From NCBI GenBank assembly GCA_044227665.1, contig JBGAWK010000019.1, positions 1 through 39,833 on the forward strand: a stretch of 39,833 bases of DNA, written 5' to 3'. Both the position numbers and the translations under genes were made by a program. Positions 9,316 through 16,994 of this stretch are shown piece after piece (the stretch's first letter is position 1; every line of letters starts with the position of its first letter). The stretch is from JBGAWK01 sp044227665. Lineage in GTDB: Bacteria > Bacteroidota > Bacteroidia > Chitinophagales > JADIYW01. The notes below the pieces were generated by a model, which saw only the letters and a program-made list of their open reading frames with translations, ran no database searches and was not told where the DNA came from.

Positions 9316-9334
9316 ATTATTTATATTTTTTTGA

Positions 9335-9365
9335 TAAATATAAATAGATAAAGGGACTTTATCAA
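9335..9365 (-). promoter_or_regulatory. Candidate promoter of the beta-oxidation operon
   Basis: On the minus strand a TTG at 9363-9365 is followed after 20 bases by TATATTTA at 9335-9342. This fits the Bacteroidota pattern TTG-N(19-21)-TAnnTTTG with one mismatch in the last base. The start of transcription would be near 9328, leaving a leader of about 12 bases before the thiolase ATG. No operator-like dyad is seen next to it. Confidence 0.4.
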
Positions 9366-9426
9366 ACATTCGTTTGGTAAAAAAATAAGAATTATTAAAG
9401 AAAAATAAGAATCCTGAAATGTAGTA

Positions 9427-9453
9427 AAACGACAACTATAAGATGTGTCGTTT
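9427..9453 (-). terminator. Hairpin terminator at the end of the respiratory operon
   Basis: A perfect 8-base stem (AAACGACA / TGTCGTTT) encloses an 11-base loop. Read on the minus strand, the second arm runs into TTTT. It lies about 50 bases after the stop of the last gene of the operon (9502) and before the promoter of the next operon, where a terminator is expected. The T-run is short, so efficiency is uncertain. Confidence 0.5.
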
Positions 9454-9501
9454 GTAATGTTATTTTCTAATTTTCACCCTAAAAAGAAACACCAAACCTA
9501 C

Positions 9502-9717
9502 TTAGATGTCTTGTATAAACCTCTTTCTATTATAATACCAGTATATTCCTCCACCTATCATAAGTAGAAATGGAAATACTAAGAGATATAATATTCCAAA
9601 ATTTAATGACTTGGCAAATTGTGAATTTTCTGCCGATTTTCTGCACATAGGACATTGAGCCATCACATTAGCAACATGAAAGACAAATAGAAAGAGTAAA
9701 ATCGCAGATTTTTTCAT
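9502..9717 (-). CDS. Small CPMC-motif membrane protein at the end of the cytochrome oxidase operon
   Basis: A 71-residue protein with a signal peptide (MKKSAILLFLFVFHVANVMA), then QCPMCRKSAENSQFAKSLN, one membrane helix (about 40-61) and a short basic tail RKRFIQDI. If the signal is cleaved, the CPMC pair sits near the mature N-terminus on the periplasmic side, with the tail in the cytoplasm. I know of no defined function. Its place, 3 bases after the DUF420 gene and downstream of SCO, suggests a part in copper or thiol handling during oxidase assembly. That is inference from context and the CxxC motif. A small accessory oxidase subunit is the alternative. Confidence 0.75.
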   Translation of the reverse strand: MKKSAILLFLFVFHVANVMAQCPMCRKSAENSQFAKSLNFGILYLLVFPFLLMIGGGIYWYYNRKRFIQDI

Positions 9718-9720
9718 ACC

Positions 9721-10245
9721 TCAAATATAATATGGTTTTATCAAAATATACACAAGCACCCCTGTAATAGCAACATATAACCACAAAGGGAAAGTAAATT
9801 TAACCAACTTTCTATGCTTATCTATCTGTCCGGACAGTGCGCGCTGAAACGTAAATAGTATCAATGGAAGTATTGTCGCTGCTAATACAATATGTGTAAG
9901 TAATATAAAATAATAAAAATACTTTACCACTCCCTCTCCACCAAACTTGGTAGCAGGTGCCAAGGAATGGTAGGTAACATAAGACACCAAGAACAATGAA
10001 GACAAAGCAAAAGCCGTCAGATTCGCAATTTTATGCAGTTGGATATTTTTATTTTTTATAAAATATACACCAAAAATCAAACATAGGGCAGTAAGCGAAT
10101 TCAATATTGCATGAAACTTTGGAAAAATATGTATATCAAATGAAGTCTTTATCTCTGTAGGTTGCACAAAAAACAAGATACTCACCAATACTGGTACGAA
10201 TATGGATGCGAGAATTATGGCTACGGTAACTTTTTTCTCACTCAT
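9721..10245 (-). CDS. DUF420 integral membrane protein (YozB/CtaM-like)
   Basis: A 174-residue polytopic protein with about five membrane helices (about 7-27, 44-62, 76-94, 107-131, 149-169). Histidines at helix ends (KFHAIL, QLHKIA, TYHSLAP, LLTHIV, DKHRKLV) are typical of DUF420/COG2322. A family member in Gram-positive bacteria (CtaM/YozB) is needed for maturation of aa3-type oxidases, and the place of this gene behind SCO in the oxidase operon fits an assembly role. A molecular activity is not established from the sequence. Its ATG overlaps the last base of the SCO stop codon (TAATG), pointing to translational coupling. Confidence 0.85.
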   Translation of the reverse strand: MSEKKVTVAIILASIFVPVLVSILFFVQPTEIKTSFDIHIFPKFHAILNSLTALCLIFGVYFIKNKNIQLHKIANLTAFALSSLFLVSYVTYHSLAPATKFGGEGVVKYFYYFILLTHIVLAATILPLILFTFQRALSGQIDKHRKLVKFTFPLWLYVAITGVLVYILIKPYYI

Positions 10246-10964
10246 TATTGAAATTCTTCTTTCAATGGAACAGTATAACTTACCAATAGTTTTTCTGCAT
10301 CTTTAATTAATTGCGCTGTAGCCTCTTTGGATGTTCCATCATAGTAACCGCGAATATGTCGTTCTCTATCTATCAATACAAGATGATTATCATGAATGAA
10401 ATCATCAGGCCCTCCATCACCAATTTGTTCTGCGGATATAAAAAATCCCAATCTTGCCAATTTATATATATCTACTTTGTCGCCTGTAATTAATAGCCAC
10501 TGCTGGGAATTCACGCCTTTATCCTGCGCATATCTATATAGTTGCCCTATTGTATCGGTTTGAGGATCTACTGTAAATGACATAAACTGAATATGCGACT
10601 TATCCTTGTGAAAATGTTCCTGTAGCGTAAGCATATTATCGGTCATCGGCACACATATAGACTTACAAGTCGTAAAAAAGAAATCTACTATGGTAACTTT
10701 ACCATCTAAATGTGCTTGAGTAACTGTATCACCCAAATGGCTCAACAAATTAAATGAGGGAACTGAATGATATAAGGTATCATTAATTGCCTTATTCTTA
10801 TAGGTTCTTACAAAGGGCTTCTTAGGTCCGTAGTACGGCAAACATGTACGTATGCTTAATGTAGGTCTTTCGAGTTTTTCGAGGAAGATATAGGCAAATA
10901 CAACGGGAAATATTATCACACAACATAGTGCAATAATAAATCCTTTTGTATTACGTGCAGCCAT
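10245..10964 (-). CDS. SCO1/SenC family copper chaperone
   Basis: A 239-residue membrane-anchored thioredoxin-fold protein that delivers copper to, or reduces, the CuA site of oxidase subunit II. One N-terminal anchor helix (about 9-28) is followed by the periplasmic domain. Copper ligands are visible: CxxxC in FFTTCKSICVPMTD and the distant His in FIHDNHLVLID. An extra Cys in SIRTCLPYYG lies outside the core. Length and motif order match the family. It follows subunit IV by 6 bases and overlaps the DUF420 gene by one base, inside the operon that encodes its likely client, subunit II. Confidence 0.93.
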   Translation of the reverse strand: MAARNTKGFIIALCCVIIFPVVFAYIFLEKLERPTLSIRTCLPYYGPKKPFVRTYKNKAINDTLYHSVPSFNLLSHLGDTVTQAHLDGKVTIVDFFFTTCKSICVPMTDNMLTLQEHFHKDKSHIQFMSFTVDPQTDTIGQLYRYAQDKGVNSQQWLLITGDKVDIYKLARLGFFISAEQIGDGGPDDFIHDNHLVLIDRERHIRGYYDGTSKEATAQLIKDAEKLLVSYTVPLKEEFQ

Positions 10965-10970
10965 AATCTA

Positions 10971-11306
10971 TTAATGTCCTCGTGCATGTAGCCAAGCACC
11001 GCCATCCCAAGAGAACGCTATTATAGCCCAAACCAAAAATAATAATGGAACACCTAATGAAATCATCAAGGCACGAGTTTCGTACTTAAGGTGCATAAAT
11101 TCTCCAATGATAAAAAATGCTTTTAACACGGAGGCAAAAATAAATATAAGATTAATGATAATTCGGGGTAAATCTTGAAATGCATAGATATATGCTAAAG
11201 CTACTGCTACTTCTACGATAGTAATCACAGAAAGCCATGCTGTAGCTTTCCAAACTGCATTAACTTGGCTTCTGTAGGTTGCGTCGTCTATATGATGTCC
11301 ACTCAT
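10971..11306 (-). CDS. Cytochrome c oxidase subunit IV
   Basis: A small membrane protein of 111 residues with three predicted helices (about 22-42, 48-70, 80-99), matching prokaryotic oxidase subunit IV (CyoD/CtaF-like). FIIGEFMHLKYETRALM is the characteristic helix II-III segment with the EFMHLK motif of the family. It starts with a His-bearing MSGHHIDDATYR. It lies directly after the full-length subunit III gene (33 bases) and before SCO (6 bases). It likely stabilises the oxidase core and has no catalytic residues. Confidence 0.88.
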   Translation of the reverse strand: MSGHHIDDATYRSQVNAVWKATAWLSVITIVEVAVALAYIYAFQDLPRIIINLIFIFASVLKAFFIIGEFMHLKYETRALMISLGVPLLFLVWAIIAFSWDGGAWLHARGH

Positions 11307-11339
11307 GATGTAATTTTTAAATTTTATGTATAAATATTA

Positions 11340-12095
11340 TTAAAGTAAATAAAAAGCCAAGAATACGAATACCCAAACTAAATCTACGAAGTGCCAATAG
11401 AGCCCTAATTTTTCTATCATTTCATAATGACCGCGTCTCTCGAAAGTGCCATTCAAGGTACCGACAAGTCCATAAATATTCAAAAGTACGCCTGTAAAAA
11501 CGTGAAACCCATGAAAACCTGTAATACCAAAGAATAGTGACCCAAAGAGTACAGGTCCCGGAGACACCGCTTGTTTTTCATGCACAAGATGGGTAATCAT
11601 ATTGGCATCAGGACCAAAAGGGTTATAAAAAGGTCTCAAGCCCTCTTGTATAAGGTGTGTCCACTCCCAAGCTTGACAACTCAAGAAGGCTACACCGCCC
11701 ACTATCCCTCCTACCATCCATAAGGCTACGCCTTTTTTATTCATCCTATGACCTTCCTGAACAGCACGCACTACAAATACAGAACTCAAAATCAAAATAA
11801 ATGTCATTACAGACACAAATCCTAATGGAGCTTCTACCCCATGAATACCTGGAAAGGCATTAAAAACCTTGTTAGGGTCAGGCCACCAGGAACAACTCAC
11901 CCTGATGGTGCCGTAAGTTATCAAAAATGCTGAAAATGTAAAGGCATCAGACAATAAAAAATACCACATCATAGATTTACCATAGCTGGCTTTCATTGGA
12001 CTGTTTTCACCACCTTCTTTATTATTATCGGCAGGCAAATCTATTATGGATGTAACATGGTCGTGTCCGTGTATCTCATCTATTACTTCTGACAT
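11340..12095 (-). CDS. coxC: Cytochrome c oxidase subunit III
   Basis: A 251-residue membrane protein of the heme-copper oxidase subunit III family. After a hydrophilic His/Asp-bearing N-terminus (EIHGHDHVTSIIDLP) come about six or seven helices. Family landmarks are the helix-III Glu region CQAWEWTHLI, FFGITGFHGFHVFTG and the final GLYWHFVDLVWVFVFLAFYLL. Subunit III supports proton uptake and keeps the oxidase stable through turnover. It follows a second subunit III-like gene after 12 bases; this copy is the fuller, more canonical one. Confidence 0.92.
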   Translation of the reverse strand: MSEVIDEIHGHDHVTSIIDLPADNNKEGGENSPMKASYGKSMMWYFLLSDAFTFSAFLITYGTIRVSCSWWPDPNKVFNAFPGIHGVEAPLGFVSVMTFILILSSVFVVRAVQEGHRMNKKGVALWMVGGIVGGVAFLSCQAWEWTHLIQEGLRPFYNPFGPDANMITHLVHEKQAVSPGPVLFGSLFFGITGFHGFHVFTGVLLNIYGLVGTLNGTFERRGHYEMIEKLGLYWHFVDLVWVFVFLAFYLL

Positions 12096-12107
12096 TATGC
12101 TTAATTT

Positions 12108-12725
12108 TTAATGATTTAAATTTATATATAAAAAAATGAATAAATATATCCATAGTATATCTATCGAGTGCCAATAGATGGAAAGCAAATCTGTTCTAAT
12201 GTGCAATTTCTCACCACCTCCATCTATACTTGTGTCTTCTATTTTTTTTACAGAATACATATAATAGCTTCTAACTACGGCAAAAAGCAAGAATATCAGC
12301 CCCCCCACTACGTGTGCCACATGCAGCCCAGTAATTACAAAAAGAAAAGACCCGGAAGGATTCCCTTCCATATATATTCCTCCATCATACAGTTGCTGCC
12401 ATCCTTGATATTGATAATAACAGAATAAAAAACCTAACGCCAATGTCAGTAACAATCCTACAGTGAGCAAAGGTTTAGCATTCTTCTTATTTGATAGATG
12501 AGCTACATACATTGTAAAACTGCTGAGTACAATAAATAGTGTACTGGCATAAAAAGAAGTGGGCATAGAAAAATCCACCCATTGTCCCGCACCTTTTCTT
12601 ACTAAATATGCAGAAGTAAGCCCAGCAAAAGCCATAAAAACACCAAAAATGCCTAAAATAGTGGCAAATCTATGCGCTTTCTGATGCTCATAATTTACTA
12701 CTGTCTTATAGGCCTTTGTATCCAT
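12108..12725 (-). CDS. Second, shorter cytochrome c oxidase subunit III-like protein
   Basis: A 205-residue protein with five predicted membrane helices, related to subunit III: GLHVAHVVGGLIFLLFAV parallels the GxHGxHV segment, and the end LLSIYWHSIDILWIYLFIFLY parallels WHFVDxVW. It lacks the two N-terminal helices of full subunit III, as in the short type. Tandem subunit III-like genes occur in other Bacteroidota oxidase operons, so this is not a recent duplication; the two differ widely in sequence. It starts 4 bases after ctaB. Confidence 0.88.
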   Translation of the reverse strand: MDTKAYKTVVNYEHQKAHRFATILGIFGVFMAFAGLTSAYLVRKGAGQWVDFSMPTSFYASTLFIVLSSFTMYVAHLSNKKNAKPLLTVGLLLTLALGFLFCYYQYQGWQQLYDGGIYMEGNPSGSFLFVITGLHVAHVVGGLIFLLFAVVRSYYMYSVKKIEDTSIDGGGEKLHIRTDLLSIYWHSIDILWIYLFIFLYINLNH

Positions 12726-12729
12726 ATAC

Positions 12730-13620
12730 TTATATTTTATCCAAAACGTAACTTAGCAATACCACCGGTATATATCCGAATGATGTAAACATTAACTTTC
12801 TTGCCGATGCATCATCCAAATGAATGACAAAGTCCAATCCTCTGAGCAAGTAAAATAAGCTAAAACCCACTCCTACCAAGAGAGAAACCACTTTGGCATA
12901 TCCCAGCATATAGGGCAGAGAGGCTACAACCACTAAGATTAGTAAATATGGAATACATTGTACAGCAACAGACCTTGACTTTTCTCCATCAGGAGATGGC
13001 AATAATCGAAATCCTGCTTTTTTATAATCGCTATCTAGTAGCCATGCTATAGACCAAAAATGTGGGAGTTGCCATAAAAACTGTATAACAAAAAATATCA
13101 GCCCTTTCATAGTTACAGCATTGGTTGCCGCAACACTACCTATAATAAGCGGCATAGCTCCCGGAATAGCACCTATGAATACCGAAGTTGGAGATACTTG
13201 CTTCATCGGTGTATAGATAAAAGCATAAGATAGTAATGCCAATGCTCCTAGTATGCCACTCAATGGATTAAAATAAAATGACAGCAAGCCTATACCTACA
13301 ATTCCTAATATGCCTGCAAGTAAGTAGGCTTCCATTAGGGTAAGGTGATTTTGAGGTAAGGGTCTGTTTTGTGTTCTAGACATCAATTTGTCTTCATTTC
13401 TCTCAATAATTTGATTAAATATATTGGCGGATGCCGTAATACTGAATCCAGACACCGCTAAAATTAATGAGGACACTATTTTTGCATCTTCTGAGCAAAA
13501 CAAATATGCCATGACAGATGAGAATACTACGGTAAGCGAAAGCTTAAACTTCATCAAAAGTCCGTATAAGTACAGCCTTCTGACAACGTATATATTTATA
13601 TCCTCTATCTTAGTTATCAT
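12730..13620 (-). CDS. ctaB: Protoheme IX farnesyltransferase (heme O synthase)
   Basis: CtaB attaches a farnesyl group to heme B to make heme O, the precursor of heme A for this oxidase. The 296-residue protein is an integral membrane UbiA-family prenyltransferase with about eight to nine helices. The first Asp-rich site is seen as ERNEDKLMSRTQNRPLP, and the second region as WLLDSDYKKAGFRLLP. YTPMKQVSPTSVFIGAIPGAMP between them is diagnostic for CtaB. It lies between subunit I (12 bases) and the short subunit III (4 bases). No heme A synthase (ctaA) is present in the window. Confidence 0.93.
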   Translation of the reverse strand: MITKIEDINIYVVRRLYLYGLLMKFKLSLTVVFSSVMAYLFCSEDAKIVSSLILAVSGFSITASANIFNQIIERNEDKLMSRTQNRPLPQNHLTLMEAYLLAGILGIVGIGLLSFYFNPLSGILGALALLSYAFIYTPMKQVSPTSVFIGAIPGAMPLIIGSVAATNAVTMKGLIFFVIQFLWQLPHFWSIAWLLDSDYKKAGFRLLPSPDGEKSRSVAVQCIPYLLILVVVASLPYMLGYAKVVSLLVGVGFSLFYLLRGLDFVIHLDDASARKLMFTSFGYIPVVLLSYVLDKI

Positions 13621-13632
13621 GTAAGGACTAAA

Positions 13633-15459
13633 TTAATGGTGGCTATTGGCATCCATTTTTTTCTCTTGTTCACTTACTGGCTCAGTTTGCGGGATAAAAT
13701 CTTTGCCATCCACATATTTACTATAATCATAAGCCCATCTGTGTACTGTAGGAAGCTCTCCTTCCCAGTTGCCGTGACCTGGATGTATAGGCGTAGTCCA
13801 TTCTAATGTATTTGCCTCCCAAGGATTCTGAACTGTAACTCTTCTACCTTTATAAGCACTATAAACAAAATTAACTATAAATACAAACTGTGCAGCAAAA
13901 ACCAGTATAGCAGAAATTGTAATCATTATATTAATATCCTCATATTGAGAGAAAGCCGCAAACTCGTTAAAAGAATAATAACGACGAGGCACACCTGACA
14001 ATCCTAAATAGTGCATAGGCCAAAAAATGAAGTATCCGCCTAGAAAAGTTACAAAGAAGTGTATTACGCCAAGTTTCGCATCCATATATCTGCCAAACAT
14101 TTTGGGAAACCAATGGTACACCCCAGCAAACATGCCAAAGAAAGCAGAAATTCCCATAACTAAGTGGAAGTGAGCTACTACAAAATACGTATCATGCAAT
14201 TGTATATCTATAGTGGAGTTACCCAACCATAGTCCTGTGATACCACCTGAGATAAAATAGGAAACAAAACCTAAAGCAAAAAGTGTAGCAGTAGTCATTC
14301 TGATGTTTCCTCTCCAAATTGTAGTAAGCCAGTTAAATACCTTAACTGAAGAAGGAACAGCTATTAATAAAGTGAACAATACAAATACAGACCCTAAGAA
14401 TGGATTCATACCTGACATAAACATGTGATGCGCCCATACAATGAAACCCAAGAATGTTATACCTAAAATTGAAAAAATCATAGCCTTATACCCAAATATA
14501 GGCTTACGCGAGTTCACCGCCAATACTTCTGAGGTAATCCCCATAGCAGGTAATATAATGATATATACTTCCGGGTGACCTAAAAACCAAAATAAGTGTT
14601 GGAACAATATAGGGCTACCGCCCATGTGCGCTAAAGGCGTGCCTGCAATGACGATATCTGAAAGATAGAAACTAGTACCTAAAAGTCGGTCGAAGAGCAA
14701 TAATACAGCAGCAGATAATAATACTGGAAAAGATAACAAGCCTAAAATCGCTGTAAATAATATAGCCCACACCGTCAATGGCATTCTAAACATACTCATA
14801 CCCTTAGTACGAAGATTGAGTATAGTAGTGATATAATTGATACCGCCAAGTAAGGAAGAGGCTATAAATATAGCCATACTCAATAACCACAATGTCATAC
14901 CCGTACCTGAACCTTCTAGTTGCGGAAGAGCACTAAATGGCGGATATATCGTCCAACCTACAGATGTAGCACCACCCTGTACGAAGAAGGAAGCCAGCAT
15001 AATAAGTCCTGACAAGAAAAAGAACCAATAAGACAATGCATTCATAAATGGTGATGCCATGTCTCTGGCTCCAATTTGAAAGGGCACTAAGAGATTGGCA
15101 AAAGTACCGCTAAGACCCGCAGTAAGTACAAAAAACACCATTATAGTACCGTGCATAGTCACCAACATATAGTATGAATTAGGGTCTAGTTTCCCCTCGG
15201 TGAACCAGCCACCAAAAATCTTTTCCAAAAGTGGAAAAGTGGCATCGGGCCATGCTAATTGCAATCTAAAAACAACAGAAAAAAAACCTCCTATCACAGC
15301 CCAAATAATACCTGTAATAAGAAATTGCTTTGCAATCATCTTATGATCCAAGCTAAATATATATTTACTGAAAAAGGTCTCCTCATGATGGTGGTGTACC
15401 TCATGTGACTCATGATGAGTATGTACTTCTTCTGAATGTATTGTCGTCGTATTTGCCAT
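13633..15459 (-). CDS. coxA: Cytochrome c oxidase subunit I
   Basis: The 608-residue catalytic core, with twelve or more helices, binds the low-spin heme and the heme-CuB centre that reduces oxygen. The first heme His is in LVTMHGTIMVFF. The CuB His with its cross-linked Tyr and the proton-channel Glu are in FLGHPEVYIIILP, a type A1 pattern. The two CuB His are in IVWAHHMFMSGM, and the paired heme ligands in HDTYFVVAHFHLVMG. The hydrophilic N-terminus is unusually rich in His and Glu (EEVHTHHESHEVHHHHEE) and could bind metal. It follows subunit II after 19 bases. Confidence 0.96.
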   Translation of the reverse strand: MANTTTIHSEEVHTHHESHEVHHHHEETFFSKYIFSLDHKMIAKQFLITGIIWAVIGGFFSVVFRLQLAWPDATFPLLEKIFGGWFTEGKLDPNSYYMLVTMHGTIMVFFVLTAGLSGTFANLLVPFQIGARDMASPFMNALSYWFFFLSGLIMLASFFVQGGATSVGWTIYPPFSALPQLEGSGTGMTLWLLSMAIFIASSLLGGINYITTILNLRTKGMSMFRMPLTVWAILFTAILGLLSFPVLLSAAVLLLFDRLLGTSFYLSDIVIAGTPLAHMGGSPILFQHLFWFLGHPEVYIIILPAMGITSEVLAVNSRKPIFGYKAMIFSILGITFLGFIVWAHHMFMSGMNPFLGSVFVLFTLLIAVPSSVKVFNWLTTIWRGNIRMTTATLFALGFVSYFISGGITGLWLGNSTIDIQLHDTYFVVAHFHLVMGISAFFGMFAGVYHWFPKMFGRYMDAKLGVIHFFVTFLGGYFIFWPMHYLGLSGVPRRYYSFNEFAAFSQYEDINIMITISAILVFAAQFVFIVNFVYSAYKGRRVTVQNPWEANTLEWTTPIHPGHGNWEGELPTVHRWAYDYSKYVDGKDFIPQTEPVSEQEKKMDANSHH

Positions 15460-15478
15460 ATTTATCTATTGAAAATAT

Positions 15479-16957
15479 TTATTTTTTTGTTACTCTCACA
15501 TCTATTCTTCTATTCTGTGCTCGCCCTTCTTCGGTAGCATTGTCTGCCACGGGATGTTGGTCTCCATAACCTTCTGCCTTCAATCTCTCTACAGCTATGC
15601 CTCTTTTTACCAATTCAGCCATAACAGTCTTCGCCCTATCATCCGATAATTTCAAATTACTGTCGACATTCCCCACATTATCAGTATATCCGCCAATTTT
15701 CAACTCTACATTTGGAAATGACTTTAATATCTCTGCCATATTATTCAACTGCTCTGCTGATTGTGGCTTCAACGTAGATTTACCTGTTTCAAACAACAAT
15801 CTATCGAATGAAAACCATGTATTTTTGTCCACTTTCGCGGTATTATCTTCAATAAAGGATACCAATTTTGCTTCTATACCTGAAGCTATAGCTCCTTGTA
15901 ATGCTACACCATTGCTCAAAGTTTTCTCAAAAGCTGCGCCTGTACTTGCAGTAGCATCAGTATTCTGACCTTTTTCTGCCATCGCTGGTTTCACTACGGT
16001 TTCATAGTAAGATTTCTGTTTTATAAGCCAATCTTTATATTCTGATTCGGAAACGATTTTTACCGTTTTTTTCATATTGTAGTGAGCAGAACCACATAAT
16101 TGATTACAGGCTACTACATAATCAAAGTTAGGATCGTTTTTGATTTTCCTCATCTCTTCCGTAGTAATGGTAGGTCGCATCCATATCTGTGTAGGAACAC
16201 CCGGCACGGCATCCATCATCATCCGAAACTCAGGTAAATAGAAGTTATGTATTACATCTAAAGCCCCTATCCTGAAAAGTACAGGTTTATTTACCGGCAA
16301 TACAATTTCATCCGCAATAAAGTCATCGTGAGATTTGCCATCATTCCAATTTACACCCAATTCATTTTCGGCATTCACCAAGGTGAAGTCTCTATTCCCC
16401 AATATACCATCTTGTCCTCCATATCTCACTATCCAAGCAAACTGCTTACCTGTAGCTTCTACTATTATGGCTTCTTTAGGCGTAGGACTAAATACTTTAA
16501 ACCATTTTTGAAGTCCTAGCCCTACTAAGGTAATCATTACTATAGCAGGAATTGCTGTCCAAGCCAACTCCAGCTTATTATTATCAGGATAGTAATAGGC
16601 TTTTCTATCTTTTCTGTAATAATATTTGTACACAAAGTAAAACAATAGTGCATTGGTAATCAAGCATACAACAGCTGTAATAATCAATGTTACCGTAATT
16701 ATCTGCTGAATCCATACGCCTTGCTCAGAAGCTGGGGGAGGAAGGAATTTGTGATAGTTTTTGAAAGAAGAAATAATCGCATATAATATTATAACTAAGC
16801 CTGACAAAGCAAAACTTGTAGCTATTCCTTTATTGTCCTGAATTTCATTCTCCGCTTCGTTTTTCAAAACACTGATAAGCTGCCCTGCTTTCGTAGCTTG
16901 TACTACCAATACGGTAAGTAGTGCAAAAATTAACAGGATTACTAAAATAGATGTCAT
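15479..16957 (-). CDS. coxB: Cytochrome c oxidase subunit II with fused C-terminal OmpA peptidoglycan-binding domain
   Basis: This 492-residue protein is larger than an ordinary subunit II. Residues 1-160 carry the membrane part with four hydrophobic segments (about 2-20, 46-64, 86-110, 132-150), including the extra first helix common in Bacteroidota. The CuA cupredoxin domain follows: first ligand in DVIHNFYLPEF (H237), then CNQLCGSAHYNM (C284, C288, H292, M295). Instead of ending near 330, it continues through a linker (330-345) and the segment LSNGVALQGAIASGIEAKL into an OmpA_C domain (about 380-492). That domain has FETGKSTLKPQS, GYTDNVGN (D426), LSDDRA (R441) and AQNRRIDVRV. D426 and R441 have the spacing of the diaminopimelate-binding Asp/Arg pair. 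It probably anchors the oxidase to the cell wall; the fusion is seen, the role inferred. Confidence 0.93.
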   Translation of the reverse strand: MTSILVILLIFALLTVLVVQATKAGQLISVLKNEAENEIQDNKGIATSFALSGLVIILYAIISSFKNYHKFLPPPASEQGVWIQQIITVTLIITAVVCLITNALLFYFVYKYYYRKDRKAYYYPDNNKLELAWTAIPAIVMITLVGLGLQKWFKVFSPTPKEAIIVEATGKQFAWIVRYGGQDGILGNRDFTLVNAENELGVNWNDGKSHDDFIADEIVLPVNKPVLFRIGALDVIHNFYLPEFRMMMDAVPGVPTQIWMRPTITTEEMRKIKNDPNFDYVVACNQLCGSAHYNMKKTVKIVSESEYKDWLIKQKSYYETVVKPAMAEKGQNTDATASTGAAFEKTLSNGVALQGAIASGIEAKLVSFIEDNTAKVDKNTWFSFDRLLFETGKSTLKPQSAEQLNNMAEILKSFPNVELKIGGYTDNVGNVDSNLKLSDDRAKTVMAELVKRGIAVERLKAEGYGDQHPVADNATEEGRAQNRRIDVRVTKK

Positions 16958-16994
16958 ATAGTACTATTATGGATAATTGAATTACAAATATAAA

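Noticed and set aside
12108..12725. Second subunit III as a recent gene duplication
   Set aside because: The two subunit III-like proteins differ greatly in length and sequence, and paired copies are common in Bacteroidota oxidase operons.
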